Shown here one piece after another: positions 27,014 to 35,698 of a stretch of 53,206 nt of DNA. The position numbers and the translations under genes were made by a program. The notes under the pieces were generated by a model that did not search any database, was not told the DNA's origin, and saw only the letters and a program-made list of their open reading frames with translations. The stretch's first letter is position 1. Each line of letters starts with the position of its first letter. The DNA is from Alphaproteobacteria bacterium (GTDB lineage Bacteria > Pseudomonadota > Alphaproteobacteria > Bin95), in NCBI GenBank assembly GCA_022826185.1, contig JAJDVH010000115.1:1-53206 (forward strand), read 5' to 3'.

Positions 27014-27945
27014 GACTCGCTCCGGCGCTGCGACGGCTGTTGCGGGCCCGTTTCTATCGGCAGGCCGGGGTCCGGGGCCCAGTCTCCCATCGAGCCGTCA
27101 TAGAGGGTGAGGTCGTCATAGCCGAGCTGGTGCATAAGGAACAGGCCGACAGTCGCTGAGATGCCGCCGCCGCAATAGGCGACGACATGGCGGTCCCGGC
27201 CGATCCCGGCTTCCTCGTGCAGCCGCCGCGCCTCGTCGAGCGCCACGAAGGCCCCGTTGGTCGGGTCGAGCAGGCTGGCCGCCGGCACGTTGAGGCTTCC
27301 GGGTATGCGGCCGGGCCTGCCATAGCGGCTCGGCCCCTCGCCCAGATGGAAGGCGGGCGCGAGCGCATTCACCATGACGGTGCCGGTGTCGTCCAGCCGG
27401 GAGAGCACATGGTCCCTGTCCACGAACCGGCCGGGCGCGGGCGCGGCGGTAAAGCGCGCCGGCGGGTATTGCGCGGGCTCGGCGGATACCGGGCGGCCCT
27501 CCGCCTTCCACTTCTCCCAGCCGCCGTCGAGCACGGCCGCCCCTTCGAAGCCGAAGGCGCGCATCATCCACCAGACCCGGGTCGCCCACATGATGCTGCC
27601 GGCCGAATAGAGCACCACGCGGGATGCGTCGCCGATGCCGAGCCCGCCCATCGCGTCCGCGAAGCGCTCGGCCGACGGCGCCATGAATTTAAGGCGCGTG
27701 CCGGGATCGGAAGCCGTTCCCTGCAGGTCCAGGAACACGGCGCCGGGGATATGCGCCTCGTCATATTCCGTCCGGCCAGGCACGACGCGGTAGGGGGCGT
27801 CGTCTCCGGGCTCCGCCGGCCTCAGCCATGTGGTGCAGTCCACGATGCGCAGCTCCGGCGCGCCCAGGCTCGCCTCCAGTTCACCGGTCTCGATCAGCGC
27901 CCCGGGCTCGCGCCATTGCGAAAGGTCGGTGCGGGCTTCGGTCAT
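27010..27945 (-). CDS. Two-domain rhodanese-type sulfurtransferase
   Basis: Encodes 311 residues from the ATG at 27945, which has AGGGGAG upstream; an earlier in-frame start at 27999 adds 18 unlikely residues. Two rhodanese domains are present. The first lacks the catalytic cysteine (YSAGSIMW), and the second has C258 in VVAYCGGGISATVGLF, the loop used for persulfide formation. This matches the SseA / thiosulfate or 3-mercaptopyruvate sulfurtransferase group. It heads a two-gene unit with the dioxygenase. Confidence 0.9.
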   Translation of the reverse strand: MTEARTDLSQWREPGALIETGELEASLGAPELRIVDCTTWLRPAEPGDDAPYRVVPGRTEYDEAHIPGAVFLDLQGTASDPGTRLKFMAPSAERFADAMGGLGIGDASRVVLYSAGSIMWATRVWWMMRAFGFEGAAVLDGGWEKWKAEGRPVSAEPAQYPPARFTAAPAPGRFVDRDHVLSRLDDTGTVMVNALAPAFHLGEGPSRYGRPGRIPGSLNVPAASLLDPTNGAFVALDEARRLHEEAGIGRDRHVVAYCGGGISATVGLFLMHQLGYDDLTLYDGSMGDWAPDPGLPIETGPQQPSQRRSES

Positions 27946-28014
27946 CGGCAGTCTCCCCTGGTGCGTCGGCAGCGGTCTCCGGAGGTGCATCATTACCACG
28001 AAGCGCCGGTCCGA

Positions 28015-28043
28015 TTTACGGTTCGCGGCGCCGATTGTAGGAT
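28015..28043 (+). promoter_or_regulatory. Candidate promoter for the cupin gene
   Basis: TTTACG at 28015-28020 and TAGGAT at 28038-28043 are 17 bases apart, 25 bases before the cupin start codon and in the divergent gap next to the sulfurtransferase gene. GGAGG lies between the box and the start. Confidence 0.45.
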
Positions 28044-28067
28044 TGCCCGCAGCAAACGGAGGACGCC

Positions 28068-28481
28068 ATGACCGACAATTGGGAATTTGCGCACAACAGG
28101 GCCGCGGAGGCCGTATGGACGGAGGGCCTGCGCGAGATCTTCGAATATCGCGACCTCGGCATCAAGGCGGCGACCAGGGGCGACTATGTCGCCCATATCG
28201 TCAAGGCGAACGGCAAGGAGATGAAGGACGAGGTGCAGCACTGGCATGTCCATGACTGCACCTTCCAGTTCGTCATGGTGCTGAACGGCTGGGCCGAGTT
28301 CGAATATGAGGGCCAGGGTGTCAGGCGCATCGAGAAGGGCGACTGCATCAACCAGCGCCCCGGCATCCCGCATCGCGAAATCGCCTGCTCGAAGGACTTC
28401 GAGGTGCTGGAAATCGTGGCGCCCGCTGACTTCGCGACCCGGATCGTGGAAGCGCCGGTCTCCGCGGAAGCCGCCGAGTAG
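28068..28481 (+). CDS. Cupin-domain protein
   Basis: Encodes a 137-residue single-domain cupin. The metal-site pattern HWHVHDCTFQFVMVLNGWAEF and the later GDCINQRPGIPHREIACS form the two cupin motifs with three His ligands possible. No signal peptide is present. It is transcribed divergently from the sulfurtransferase gene and converges with phnN seven bases away. The function of this cupin is unknown; similar small cupins sit near catabolic genes as regulators or isomerases. Confidence 0.85.
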   Translation: MTDNWEFAHNRAAEAVWTEGLREIFEYRDLGIKAATRGDYVAHIVKANGKEMKDEVQHWHVHDCTFQFVMVLNGWAEFEYEGQGVRRIEKGDCINQRPGIPHREIACSKDFEVLEIVAPADFATRIVEAPVSAEAAE

Positions 28482-28487
28482 GAGGCC

Positions 28488-29042
28488 TTATCCCGCAAAC
28501 GAGCGGAGCATTTCCACAAAGGCTTCGACTGCGGGTTCCAGCGGACCGTCATTGACGAGGGTGCGGACGTCCGGGCCCTCGATGCCGGCGGGCAATTGCC
28601 GGGCGAGGCGGCCGGCCCGGTCCTGCCGCGATTCCCGGCCCCTCTCGCCGAGGCGGCGCGCGAGCGTCTCCCGGCTTGCCGTGACCTGGATGACGCCGAC
28701 GCGCGCGAACCGGCTCCGGGCCTCGGCGACGACGGTTCGCGACACGTTGGCCACGACGATGCGTCCCTCCGCGACAAGGCCGCCGACGGTTCCGGGGAGC
28801 GCGTAGCCGAGGCCGTGCGCGCGCCAGACCAGGCTGAATTCGCCGGCCCGCTCGCGCGCGCGGAATTCCGCCTCCGTCAGGGCGATATGATCCTCATGCG
28901 GGTCCCCGGCGGGCCGCGTGATGTAGCGCCGCAGGAAGCAGAAACGCGCGTCCGGCCTCAATTCGGCTGCGGCCCGCCGGAGCAGCGTGTCCTTGCCGGC
29001 GCCGCTCGGGCCGACGGTGAGCACGAGGCAGCCGACGGTCAA
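28488..29042 (-). CDS. phnN: Ribose 1,5-bisphosphate phosphokinase PhnN
   Basis: Encodes a 184-residue P-loop kinase that turns ribose 1,5-bisphosphate into PRPP, the last step of the C-P lyase pathway. The P-loop GPSGAGKD is at residues 11-18, and RRYITRPAGDP and VVANVSRTVVAEA are typical. The start is TTG and overlaps the stop of the HD gene (TTGA), so it is the last gene of the phn operon by coupling. Confidence 0.9.
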   Translation of the reverse strand: MTVGCLVLTVGPSGAGKDTLLRRAAAELRPDARFCFLRRYITRPAGDPHEDHIALTEAEFRARERAGEFSLVWRAHGLGYALPGTVGGLVAEGRIVVANVSRTVVAEARSRFARVGVIQVTASRETLARRLGERGRESRQDRAGRLARQLPAGIEGPDVRTLVNDGPLEPAVEAFVEMLRSFAG

Positions 29043-29584
29043 TTCCGGAGCGCGGCTTCGATGCAGGGACGGTAGCGGTCGAGGCCCGGCGTCACGGCCC
29101 CGGGGTCCTTGGCCTGCTCGTCCCAGCGGCGCACGGCCACCGCCTCATGCGCATGGGGCCTTGCGATGAACGCCGCCGCCCCGGTCTCCGTGAACGGGCC
29201 GCCCTGCAGCTCCAGGCTCCGCACGGAAGCCGGCGACAGGGTGTCGAAATAGGCCGGATCGGTCGCGCAGAGCCAGCGCTTGGCATCGACATGCAGGCCC
29301 ACCGGCGCGGTCACGTCCTCCTCGAACCAGCGGGCCAGATATTTGCGCCCCAGCGTCTCGTGGCGGTCGTCGATGCCCCTCGCGGCGGCGTCTTCGCCGA
29401 GCTTGTGGATCAGGTGGCCGATATCGTGCAGCAGCGCCGCGACCACAAGCGAATCGGACGCGCCGGAGCATTCCGCAAGATGCGCGCATTGCAGCGCGTG
29501 CTGAAGCTGGCTGACGGCCTCGTCCCCATATTGCGCCGCGCCGCTCGTCTCCAGGATGTCCAGAATCCGGTCCGCTGCCGACAT
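29039..29584 (-). CDS. PhnZ-like HD-domain phosphonate oxygenase
   Basis: Encodes 181 residues from the ATG at 29584. It has the mixed-valence diiron ligand set of PhnZ at matching spacing: H29, H53 and D54 in ALLHDIGH, H75 and H98; Y19 and E22 in QYGDE match the lid pair described for PhnZ, and K102 follows H98. PhnZ cleaves 2-amino-1-hydroxyethylphosphonate oxidatively, and this family also occurs as the phosphonate-associated HDIG proteins. It lies between phnM and phnN in the same operon. No PhnY partner is adjacent. Confidence 0.8.
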   Translation of the reverse strand: MSAADRILDILETSGAAQYGDEAVSQLQHALQCAHLAECSGASDSLVVAALLHDIGHLIHKLGEDAAARGIDDRHETLGRKYLARWFEEDVTAPVGLHVDAKRWLCATDPAYFDTLSPASVRSLELQGGPFTETGAAAFIARPHAHEAVAVRRWDEQAKDPGAVTPGLDRYRPCIEAALRN

Positions 29585-29601
29585 GGTCTCCCCGCTCCCG
29601 C

Positions 29602-30741
29602 CTAGACGACCCTCTGTCCTTCGCGCCATGTGCCGCGCACGACGGCGACGCCCTCGACTTCCCTGACGCGGACGAAGTCCGCCCGCTTGCCGGCGGCGAC
29701 CTCGCCCCGGTCCTCCAGCCCGATCGCCTCCGCCGGATTGGCCGTCGCCACCGCGGCCGCGCGCGGAAGCGTCATCTCCGGAATGCCGTCGCGCAGCAGG
29801 AACACGCCCTGGAGGGTGCTCGACGGCACATAGTCGGACGACAGCATGTCCAGCAATCCGGATGCCGCCAGGTCGAGGGCCGAGGCGTTGCCCGAATGGG
29901 AGCCGCCGAGCACCAGGTTGGGCGCGCCCATCAACACGGCGAGGCCGCGGCGCCGCGCCGCCTCGGCGGCTTCGAGGCGGGTGGGGAACTCGGCGATGGC
30001 GACGCCGTCGCGCACCGACTCCTCGATATGCTCGACCGTGGCGTCGTCATGGCTGGCGAGCGCGATATCCCGGCCCTCCAGCGCCTTGACGACCAGCGAC
30101 CTGTGGCGGGCGCTGAACTGCTGCTGGGCCTGCTGCTTGGCCTTCACATAGTCGTCCATCTCACCGTCGCTCAGGCCGTAGCGGCCCTGGTAATATTCGC
30201 GGTGCTTGCCGAGATCGACGAATTGCCTTTGTCCCGGCGTGTGGTCCATCAGCGAAACCAGCCGGACCAGGGGGTCGTCCATGAAGGGCGAGAGGCGCTC
30301 CATCAGGTCCGGGCTGGAGACCTCGCAGCGCAGGTGCAGGAAATGCTCCGCGCGCAGGACGCCCCATCGCATCGCCCTCTTCACGGCATCCGCCATGCCC
30401 GAGAGATGGTCCGGGCGGGCCTTGTCGCCGCCGCCGATCCGCACGGTATCGAGCGCCGTCGTGATCCCGGCGGCGGCGAGCTGGCTGTCATGGGCCAGCA
30501 CTGCGGCCTCCGCCGGCCACGCGACGCCGGGGCGCGGCGTGAACTGGCGCTCCAGATTGTCGGTGTGGAGCTCGACGAGGCCGGGCAGCAGGTAGTCGCC
30601 CTCGAAGTCGAGCGCCGCGCCGGCGCGGACGGAGCCTTCGCCGACCTCCGAGAACCGGCCGTCCGCCACCTCGACGGCGCCGGAAACGACCTCGTCCCGC
30701 ATGACGATCCGGGCGTTGGTGATCGTGAGGTCCGTCATCAT
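29602..30741 (-). CDS. phnM: Alpha-D-ribose 1-methylphosphonate 5-triphosphate diphosphatase PhnM
   Basis: Encodes a 379-residue amidohydrolase that removes pyrophosphate from the triphosphate product before C-P cleavage. The metal-binding start LLPGLVELHTDNLE is intact, followed by GITTALDTVRIGG, DHTPGQRQF and SHDDATVEHIEES. Two adjacent ATG codons at 30741 and 30738 are possible; the first overlaps the phnL stop as ATGA. An open frame continues upstream inside phnL without meaning. Confidence 0.93.
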   Translation of the reverse strand: MMTDLTITNARIVMRDEVVSGAVEVADGRFSEVGEGSVRAGAALDFEGDYLLPGLVELHTDNLERQFTPRPGVAWPAEAAVLAHDSQLAAAGITTALDTVRIGGGDKARPDHLSGMADAVKRAMRWGVLRAEHFLHLRCEVSSPDLMERLSPFMDDPLVRLVSLMDHTPGQRQFVDLGKHREYYQGRYGLSDGEMDDYVKAKQQAQQQFSARHRSLVVKALEGRDIALASHDDATVEHIEESVRDGVAIAEFPTRLEAAEAARRRGLAVLMGAPNLVLGGSHSGNASALDLAASGLLDMLSSDYVPSSTLQGVFLLRDGIPEMTLPRAAAVATANPAEAIGLEDRGEVAAGKRADFVRVREVEGVAVVRGTWREGQRVV

Positions 30742-31436
30742 GCGGCCTCCCTTGCGGCGGTGAGCGGAACGGTCCGCGTCGCCACCGCGTCCCGCACCTC
30801 GGCATCGTGGAAAATCCCGACAATCGCCGCGCCCCGCCCGGCGGCCTCCCGGATGAGCTCGAACACGACATCCCGGTTTTCCCTGTCGAGGGATGCGGTC
30901 GGCTCGTCCAGCAGCAGCACGGGATAGTCCGCGACGAAGACCCGCGCGAGATTGACCCGCTGCTGTTCGCCGCCGGAGAAGGTGGCCGGCGCCAGCCGGT
31001 GCAGCGCGGCCGGAATGTTGAGGCGCCGGAGCATGCGGCGCGCCGCTTTCGTTGCAGCTTCCGGGTCCGCGCCGCGCCCGCGAAGCGTCTCGGCGACCAC
31101 GTCCTCCGCGGCGACGCGCGGGACCGCGCGCAGGAACTGGCTGACATGGCCGACGGTTTCCCTGCGAACGGCGAGTATCCGGCGGGGATGCGTGGCCGCC
31201 ATGTCCACGGTCCCGTCCCGGTGCCGGACGAGGATGCGCCCCCGGTCGGCCCTGTAGTTGGCGTAGATGCAGCGGAGCACCGTGCTCTTGCCGATGCCGG
31301 AGGGACCGTGAAGCGCCACGCATTCGCCCGGCTCCACGACGAGGTCGAAGCCCGCCAGCACGGGAAGGCGCACGCCGCCCTGGTTGTGCAGGGTGAAGGA
31401 TTTCGCCAGGCCCCCGATTTCGATTGCCGCCGTCAA
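30738..31436 (-). CDS. phnL: C-P lyase complex ATP-binding protein PhnL
   Basis: Encodes a 232-residue ABC-type ATPase. Walker A is GPSGIGKST, the signature is FSGGEQQRVNLAR and Walker B is PVLLLDEPTASLD. Pairing with PhnK upstream and PhnM downstream identifies it as PhnL, which is needed with PhnGHI for forming the phosphonate-nucleotide bond rather than for transport. The start is TTG, 19 bases after the phnK stop. Confidence 0.9.
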   Translation of the reverse strand: MTAAIEIGGLAKSFTLHNQGGVRLPVLAGFDLVVEPGECVALHGPSGIGKSTVLRCIYANYRADRGRILVRHRDGTVDMAATHPRRILAVRRETVGHVSQFLRAVPRVAAEDVVAETLRGRGADPEAATKAARRMLRRLNIPAALHRLAPATFSGGEQQRVNLARVFVADYPVLLLDEPTASLDRENRDVVFELIREAAGRGAAIVGIFHDAEVRDAVATRTVPLTAAREAA

Positions 31437-31455
31437 TGGCTGTGGCCCCTTGCCC

Positions 31456-32238
31456 TCACGGATGGATTACCGAAGACACGAGAAGCTGCGAATAGGGATG
31501 CTGCGGGTCGTCGAGGACCTGGTCGGTCAGGCCGGACTCCACGACCTCGCCGCGACGCATGACGAGCAGGCGGTGCGACAGCAGGCGCGCGACGGCCAGG
31601 TCGTGCGTGACGATGACGGCCGCCAGCCCGAGATCGGACACCAGGCCGCGCAGCAGGTCGAGCAGCCGCGCCTGGACGGACACGTCGAGCCCGCCCGTGG
31701 GTTCGTCCATGAACACGATGCGCGGCGCGGTCACGAGGTTGCGCGCAATCTGGAGCCGCTGCTGCATGCCGCCCGAAAAGGTGAAGGGCAGGTCGTCCAT
31801 GCGCCCCGTATCCATCTCGACCTTGTCGAGCCAGTCGGTGGCGGCCTGCCGGATATTGCCGTAATGGCGCGCGCCCACCGCCATCAGGCGCTCGCCGATA
31901 TTGGCGCCCGCGCTCACCCCCATGCGCAGCCCTTCGCGCGGGTTCTGGTGGACGAAGCCCCAGTCGGTGCGCATCAGCAGGCGCCGGGCCGGCTCGCTCA
32001 TGCGGTAGATGTCCGCCGGGCCGTCATGGCGCGTGGCGTATTCGACGGTTCCCGAAGTCGGCTCCAGGCGCGCGGAAATGCAGTTCAGCACCGTCGTCTT
32101 GCCGGAGCCGGATTCCCCGACAATGCCCAGAACCTCGCCCGGCCAGACCTCGAATGACACATTCCGGCAGCCGGGAATGCCCTCATAGTATTTCGTCACG
32201 CCCCGGGCGGAGAGGAGCGGCGGCGCCTCCGGCATCAT
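31456..32238 (-). CDS. phnK: C-P lyase complex ATP-binding protein PhnK
   Basis: Encodes about 260 residues with Walker A GESGSGKTT, signature FSGGMQQRLQIAR and Walker B RIVFMDEPTGGLD; it ends with an HPYSQLLVSS region typical of PhnK. PhnK binds the C-P lyase core complex. The start is one of two adjacent ATG codons at 32238 and 32235; the longer frame to 32283 seems less likely. It is separated from phnJ by 223 bases containing a long inverted repeat. Confidence 0.9.
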   Translation of the reverse strand: MMPEAPPLLSARGVTKYYEGIPGCRNVSFEVWPGEVLGIVGESGSGKTTVLNCISARLEPTSGTVEYATRHDGPADIYRMSEPARRLLMRTDWGFVHQNPREGLRMGVSAGANIGERLMAVGARHYGNIRQAATDWLDKVEMDTGRMDDLPFTFSGGMQQRLQIARNLVTAPRIVFMDEPTGGLDVSVQARLLDLLRGLVSDLGLAAVIVTHDLAVARLLSHRLLVMRRGEVVESGLTDQVLDDPQHPYSQLLVSSVIHP

Positions 32239-32298
32239 GCCGGTGTACCGGAGTTGAAGTGCGTTGCATTGCAGAACGGCCATCCCGGCGTCCCCGTC

Positions 32299-32386
32299 CC
32301 GTCATGCCCGGACTTGTTCCGGGCATCCATTTTCGCCGCCGCGCCTGCCTCGAGGGAGATGCCCGGAACAAGTCCGGGCATGACGG
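32299..32386. repeat. Perfect 29-base inverted repeat (REP-like) between phnJ and phnK
   Basis: Bases 32299-32327 (CCGTCATGCCCGGACTTGTT and so on to GCATC) are repeated exactly in reverse complement at 32358-32386, with a 30-base loop. Each arm is itself an imperfect palindrome, TGCCCGGA...TCCGGGCA. The same arms occur at 49957-49984 and 50015-50042. This is a typical dispersed alphaproteobacterial palindrome and in the phn mRNA would form a very stable hairpin. Confidence 0.85.
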
Positions 32387-32461
32387 AGGGCGCGCGCAGA
32401 CGTGACGGAAGAGCAGTCAGGCGCTCCGAACCGGAACGACGCAAACTTCGCAGACACGACA

Positions 32462-33340
32462 TTACGCCCCGCTTCCTTCCGGGTCCCGCGTGGCGGGGCC
32501 GGTGTGGCCGGCTTCGCGGCGCCTGCCGCAATAATCGGTGTCCGAGCACACGAACATGCGCCCGCCCCGGTCGTCGGTGACGATCTCGTCGAGGAAACTC
32601 TCGCCCGACCCGCAAAGCGCGCACACATCCTCCCATTTCTGGACCTCGAACGGGTGGTCGTCGAAATCGAGGCTCCGCACCCCGGTATGCGGAGGGATGG
32701 CGTAGATGCGTTTCTCGCGGCCCGCGCCGAACAATTGCAGCGCCGGCGAGCGGTCCATCTTCGGATTGTCGAACTTCGGAATCGGCGAGGGCCGCATCAG
32801 GTAGCGGCCGTTCACCCGCACGGGATAGTCGTAGGAGGTGGCGATATGCCCGAACCGCGCGATGTCCTCATAGAGGCGGACATGCATCACGCCGTATTCC
32901 TCGAGCGCGTGCATCTTGCGCGTCTCCGCCTCCCTCGGCTCCAGCCAGCGCAGCGGCTCCGGGATGGGCACCTGGTAGACGAGGATCTGGCCGGGCCCGA
33001 GCGGCGTTTCCGGTATCCGGTGCCGGGTCTGGAGGATGGTGGCGTCCTCGGTGCGCTCCGTCGTCCCGACGCCGGCCGTCCGCGCGAAGAACTTGCGGAT
33101 GCTGACGGCGTTGACCGTATCGTCGGCGCCCTGGTCGATGACCTTGAGCGTGTCGTCGCGGCCGATAATGCTGGCCGTGACCTGGATGCCGCCGGTGCCC
33201 CAGCCGTAGGGAAGCGGCATCTCCCGGCTGCCGAACGGCACCTGGTAGCCCGGAATGGCGACGGCCTTGAGAATGGCCCGGCGGATCATCCGCTTGGTCT
33301 GCTCGTCCAGATAGGCGAAATTGTAGCCGTCCTCAGCCAT
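32462..33340 (-). CDS. phnJ: Alpha-D-ribose 1-methylphosphonate 5-phosphate C-P lyase PhnJ
   Basis: Encodes a 292-residue PhnJ, the radical-SAM-like enzyme that breaks the carbon-phosphorus bond. The cysteine motif CX2CX21CX5C is present exactly (C240, C243, C265, C271), at nearly the same positions as in E. coli (241, 244, 266, 272). It starts MAEDGYNFAYLDEQTKRMIR. The downstream gap to phnK carries the inverted repeat. Confidence 0.95.
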   Translation of the reverse strand: MAEDGYNFAYLDEQTKRMIRRAILKAVAIPGYQVPFGSREMPLPYGWGTGGIQVTASIIGRDDTLKVIDQGADDTVNAVSIRKFFARTAGVGTTERTEDATILQTRHRIPETPLGPGQILVYQVPIPEPLRWLEPREAETRKMHALEEYGVMHVRLYEDIARFGHIATSYDYPVRVNGRYLMRPSPIPKFDNPKMDRSPALQLFGAGREKRIYAIPPHTGVRSLDFDDHPFEVQKWEDVCALCGSGESFLDEIVTDDRGGRMFVCSDTDYCGRRREAGHTGPATRDPEGSGA

Positions 33341-33346
33341 CGGCGC

Positions 33347-34456
33347 CTATTCCGCCGCCTCGGCGGGCGGGTCTTCGAACTCCGCCCGGAGCTTCCGCAG
33401 CAATTCGAGCTCCGACTGGAAATCGACATAGTGCGGCAGCTTCAGATGCTGCACGAAGCCGGACGCCTCGACATTGTCGCTGTGGTAGAGGACGAACTCC
33501 TCGTCCTGCGCGGGAGAGGCCGGCGCCTCGTCGAGTTCGGCGCATCTGAGCGCGCGGTCCACCAGCGCCATCGACATGGCCTTGCGCTCCTGGTGGCCGA
33601 AGACGAGCCCGTAGCCGCGCGTGAACTGGGGCGGCGTGCGGGCATTGCCCGTGAACTGGTTGACCATCTGCACCTCGGTCACCTCGATCTCGCCGATCTC
33701 GATCGCGAAGCCGAGCTCCTCGGGCACGATCTCGACCGCGACCGCGCCGTAGCGTATTTCGCCGGCGAAGGGGTGGTTGTTCGAGAAGCCGCGCTGGGTC
33801 GAATAGCCGAGCGCCAGCAGGAAGCCCTCGTCGCCGCGCGCGAGCGCCTGGAGCCGGGCGTCGCGGTCCGCCGGGAAGCGGAGCGGCTCCCTCGTGATGT
33901 CCGCCGGCGGCGCCCCGCCGGTTTCCGGCGCGCTCTCCTCCTCGATCAGGCCTTCGCGGCCCAGAATGTCCACGACGCGGGGGACCGGCTCCTCGGCCGC
34001 CGGCCCGCGTTCCGCCTCCGGCGCGGGGTTCCGGTCCCGGCTCCCGCCCTCATCGGCGAGGCGGAAATCCAGCAGGCGGTGGGTGTAGTCGTAGGTCGGA
34101 CCCAGGATCTGGCCGCCCGGAAGGTCCTTGAAGGTCGCGGAAATCCGCCGCCGGATCGCCATGCGCCCCGTATCGACGGGCTCGCTGTTGCCGAGGCGGG
34201 GCAGGGTGGTGCGGTAGGCGCGCAGCAGGAAGACGGCCTCGATCAGGTCTCCCTGCGCCTGCTTGATCGCGAGCGCCGCAAGCTCCCTGTCGTGCAGCGA
34301 GCCCTCGGCCATCACCCGGTCCACGGCAAGCCCGAGCTGCTCCGCTATCTGGCGCGTCGAGAGCTCGGGGACGCCGGGGTCGCCGCGCCGGGCCGAGTCC
34401 AGAAGCCGGTGCGACGCTTCGATGGCCTTCTCGCCGCCCTTGACCGCTACATACAT
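33347..34456 (-). CDS. phnI: C-P lyase subunit PhnI
   Basis: Encodes a 369-residue PhnI, the nucleosidase-type subunit of the C-P lyase core that helps attach phosphonate to ribose. It starts MYVAVKGGEKAIEASHRLLD, as PhnI proteins do, and contains SHDREL-like and GYSTQRGFSNNHPFAGEIRY sequence. Spacing to phnH is one base and to phnJ six bases. Confidence 0.94.
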   Translation of the reverse strand: MYVAVKGGEKAIEASHRLLDSARRGDPGVPELSTRQIAEQLGLAVDRVMAEGSLHDRELAALAIKQAQGDLIEAVFLLRAYRTTLPRLGNSEPVDTGRMAIRRRISATFKDLPGGQILGPTYDYTHRLLDFRLADEGGSRDRNPAPEAERGPAAEEPVPRVVDILGREGLIEEESAPETGGAPPADITREPLRFPADRDARLQALARGDEGFLLALGYSTQRGFSNNHPFAGEIRYGAVAVEIVPEELGFAIEIGEIEVTEVQMVNQFTGNARTPPQFTRGYGLVFGHQERKAMSMALVDRALRCAELDEAPASPAQDEEFVLYHSDNVEASGFVQHLKLPHYVDFQSELELLRKLRAEFEDPPAEAAE

Positions 34457-34457
34457 C

Positions 34458-35063
34458 TCAAAGCCCTATCTGCGTCGAGCGCGGCACGGCCGCCAGGCTG
34501 GCCCCGGAGGCGAAGAGCAGGTCGACGCCCAGCGGGAACAGGCGTTCCAGGTCGCGCCGCTGCTTCCAGAAATCTTCCGCGAGGCCGGCCGCGCGGAACG
34601 CGCGGCGGTCCTCGATGCCGGGTCCTCTGAGGTCGACCGCGTCCCCCGCTTCGAGGGATGCGGCCTGGACGACCAGGGTCGCGCTTTCGTCGGGATAGGC
34701 TTCCGAGCCCAGCCGGAAGCCGGCCAGGGGCGGCGCCGCCTCGGGCCGGGCCAGCACGGCGAAGCGCGCGCCGTCCGCCTCGCCCGCCAGCGGGCAGCCG
34801 CAATGGAACCGGAGCCAGGCCCGCGTGTCGTCATTGTCCGCCGCGGCGTCCAGCCAGACGGGCGTCTCGAAGTCGAGCAGGGTCAGGCAGACCGCGGCGG
34901 TCGCCGGGTCGAGCGGCGCCGGCGGGGTCAGGGCGATCGCGATGTCCTGCACGGCGCCCGGCTCCGACATCGCCGCCAGCACGCGGCGGAACACCTGCTG
35001 GCTATCCGGGACCGGCGCGGCGAAGCCCGGTCGAAGCGCCGGTCCGTTGAGCGTCGCCGCCAT
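34458..35063 (-). CDS. phnH: C-P lyase subunit PhnH
   Basis: Encodes 201 residues from the ATG at 35063. PhnH is a structural subunit of the C-P lyase core. The pattern QQVFRRVLAAMSEPGAVQDI, LDFETPVWLD and GPGIEDRR is typical. The long open frame upstream is a shadow in phnG. Five bases separate it from phnG. Confidence 0.92.
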   Translation of the reverse strand: MAATLNGPALRPGFAAPVPDSQQVFRRVLAAMSEPGAVQDIAIALTPPAPLDPATAAVCLTLLDFETPVWLDAAADNDDTRAWLRFHCGCPLAGEADGARFAVLARPEAAPPLAGFRLGSEAYPDESATLVVQAASLEAGDAVDLRGPGIEDRRAFRAAGLAEDFWKQRRDLERLFPLGVDLLFASGASLAAVPRSTQIGL

Positions 35064-35068
35064 CGGTG

Positions 35069-35536
35069 TCAGTCCTGCCCGCGGACCATGGTGAAGAACT
35101 CGACCCGCGAGCGGTCCGCGTTCGCGCGCTCCCGTTCGCGCCGGGCGCGCTGGGAGGCTTCCAGCGGCGCAATCACCGTCTCTTCCAGCCTCTCCCTGAG
35201 GCCGGGCTGCTGGAGCAGCGCGTCGAACGCCGCCGCCAGCTCGGCATGGCGCGCGCTGCGCCCCGCCACATAGGCGATGCCGACCTGGCCGCCTTCCAGC
35301 TGGACGGCGCAGCGCGTCGCGCTCATCTCGCCCATGTTGAAGGCGCTTCCGGTGCCGCCCGCGCGGCCGCGAACCATGACGAGGCCCGTCTCCGGCGGCC
35401 GCAGGCAGCGGTATCCGGGCCTGTCGGCGAGACCGTCCCAGGCGGCCTCCAGCGCGCCGTCCTCCGCCTTGGCCAGAACGGCCATCCATCGCTGCCGCGC
35501 CGCAGTCTCAGGGTCTGTCCCGGTCGAGGTCGGCAT
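35069..35536 (-). CDS. phnG: C-P lyase subunit PhnG
   Basis: Encodes 154 residues from the ATG at 35536, which suits the family start (TAARQRWMAVLAKAED); an earlier ATG at 35569 adds 11 residues. Conserved parts are PETGLVMVRGRAGGTGSAFN and GEMSATRCAVQLEGG, GIAYVAGRSARHAELAA. PhnG is a small subunit of the C-P lyase core. It is the first structural gene of the operon, 162 bases after phnF. Confidence 0.92.
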   Translation of the reverse strand: MPTSTGTDPETAARQRWMAVLAKAEDGALEAAWDGLADRPGYRCLRPPETGLVMVRGRAGGTGSAFNMGEMSATRCAVQLEGGQVGIAYVAGRSARHAELAAAFDALLQQPGLRERLEETVIAPLEASQRARRERERANADRSRVEFFTMVRGQD

Positions 35537-35698
35537 GTCGCCTGCCGCTCCAGCTTGCCCGGCGCCCATGAGAGCAAAGCCGGGTGACGCTTTTGTGACC
35601 CGGTTAGCCGGGGCCTTCCCGCCTTGTCAAGGCGAGGGCGGCGTTCTGCTGCCGGACGGCGGCGGCGCAGATGCCCCTCCGCCATGTCCTGACCGTCT

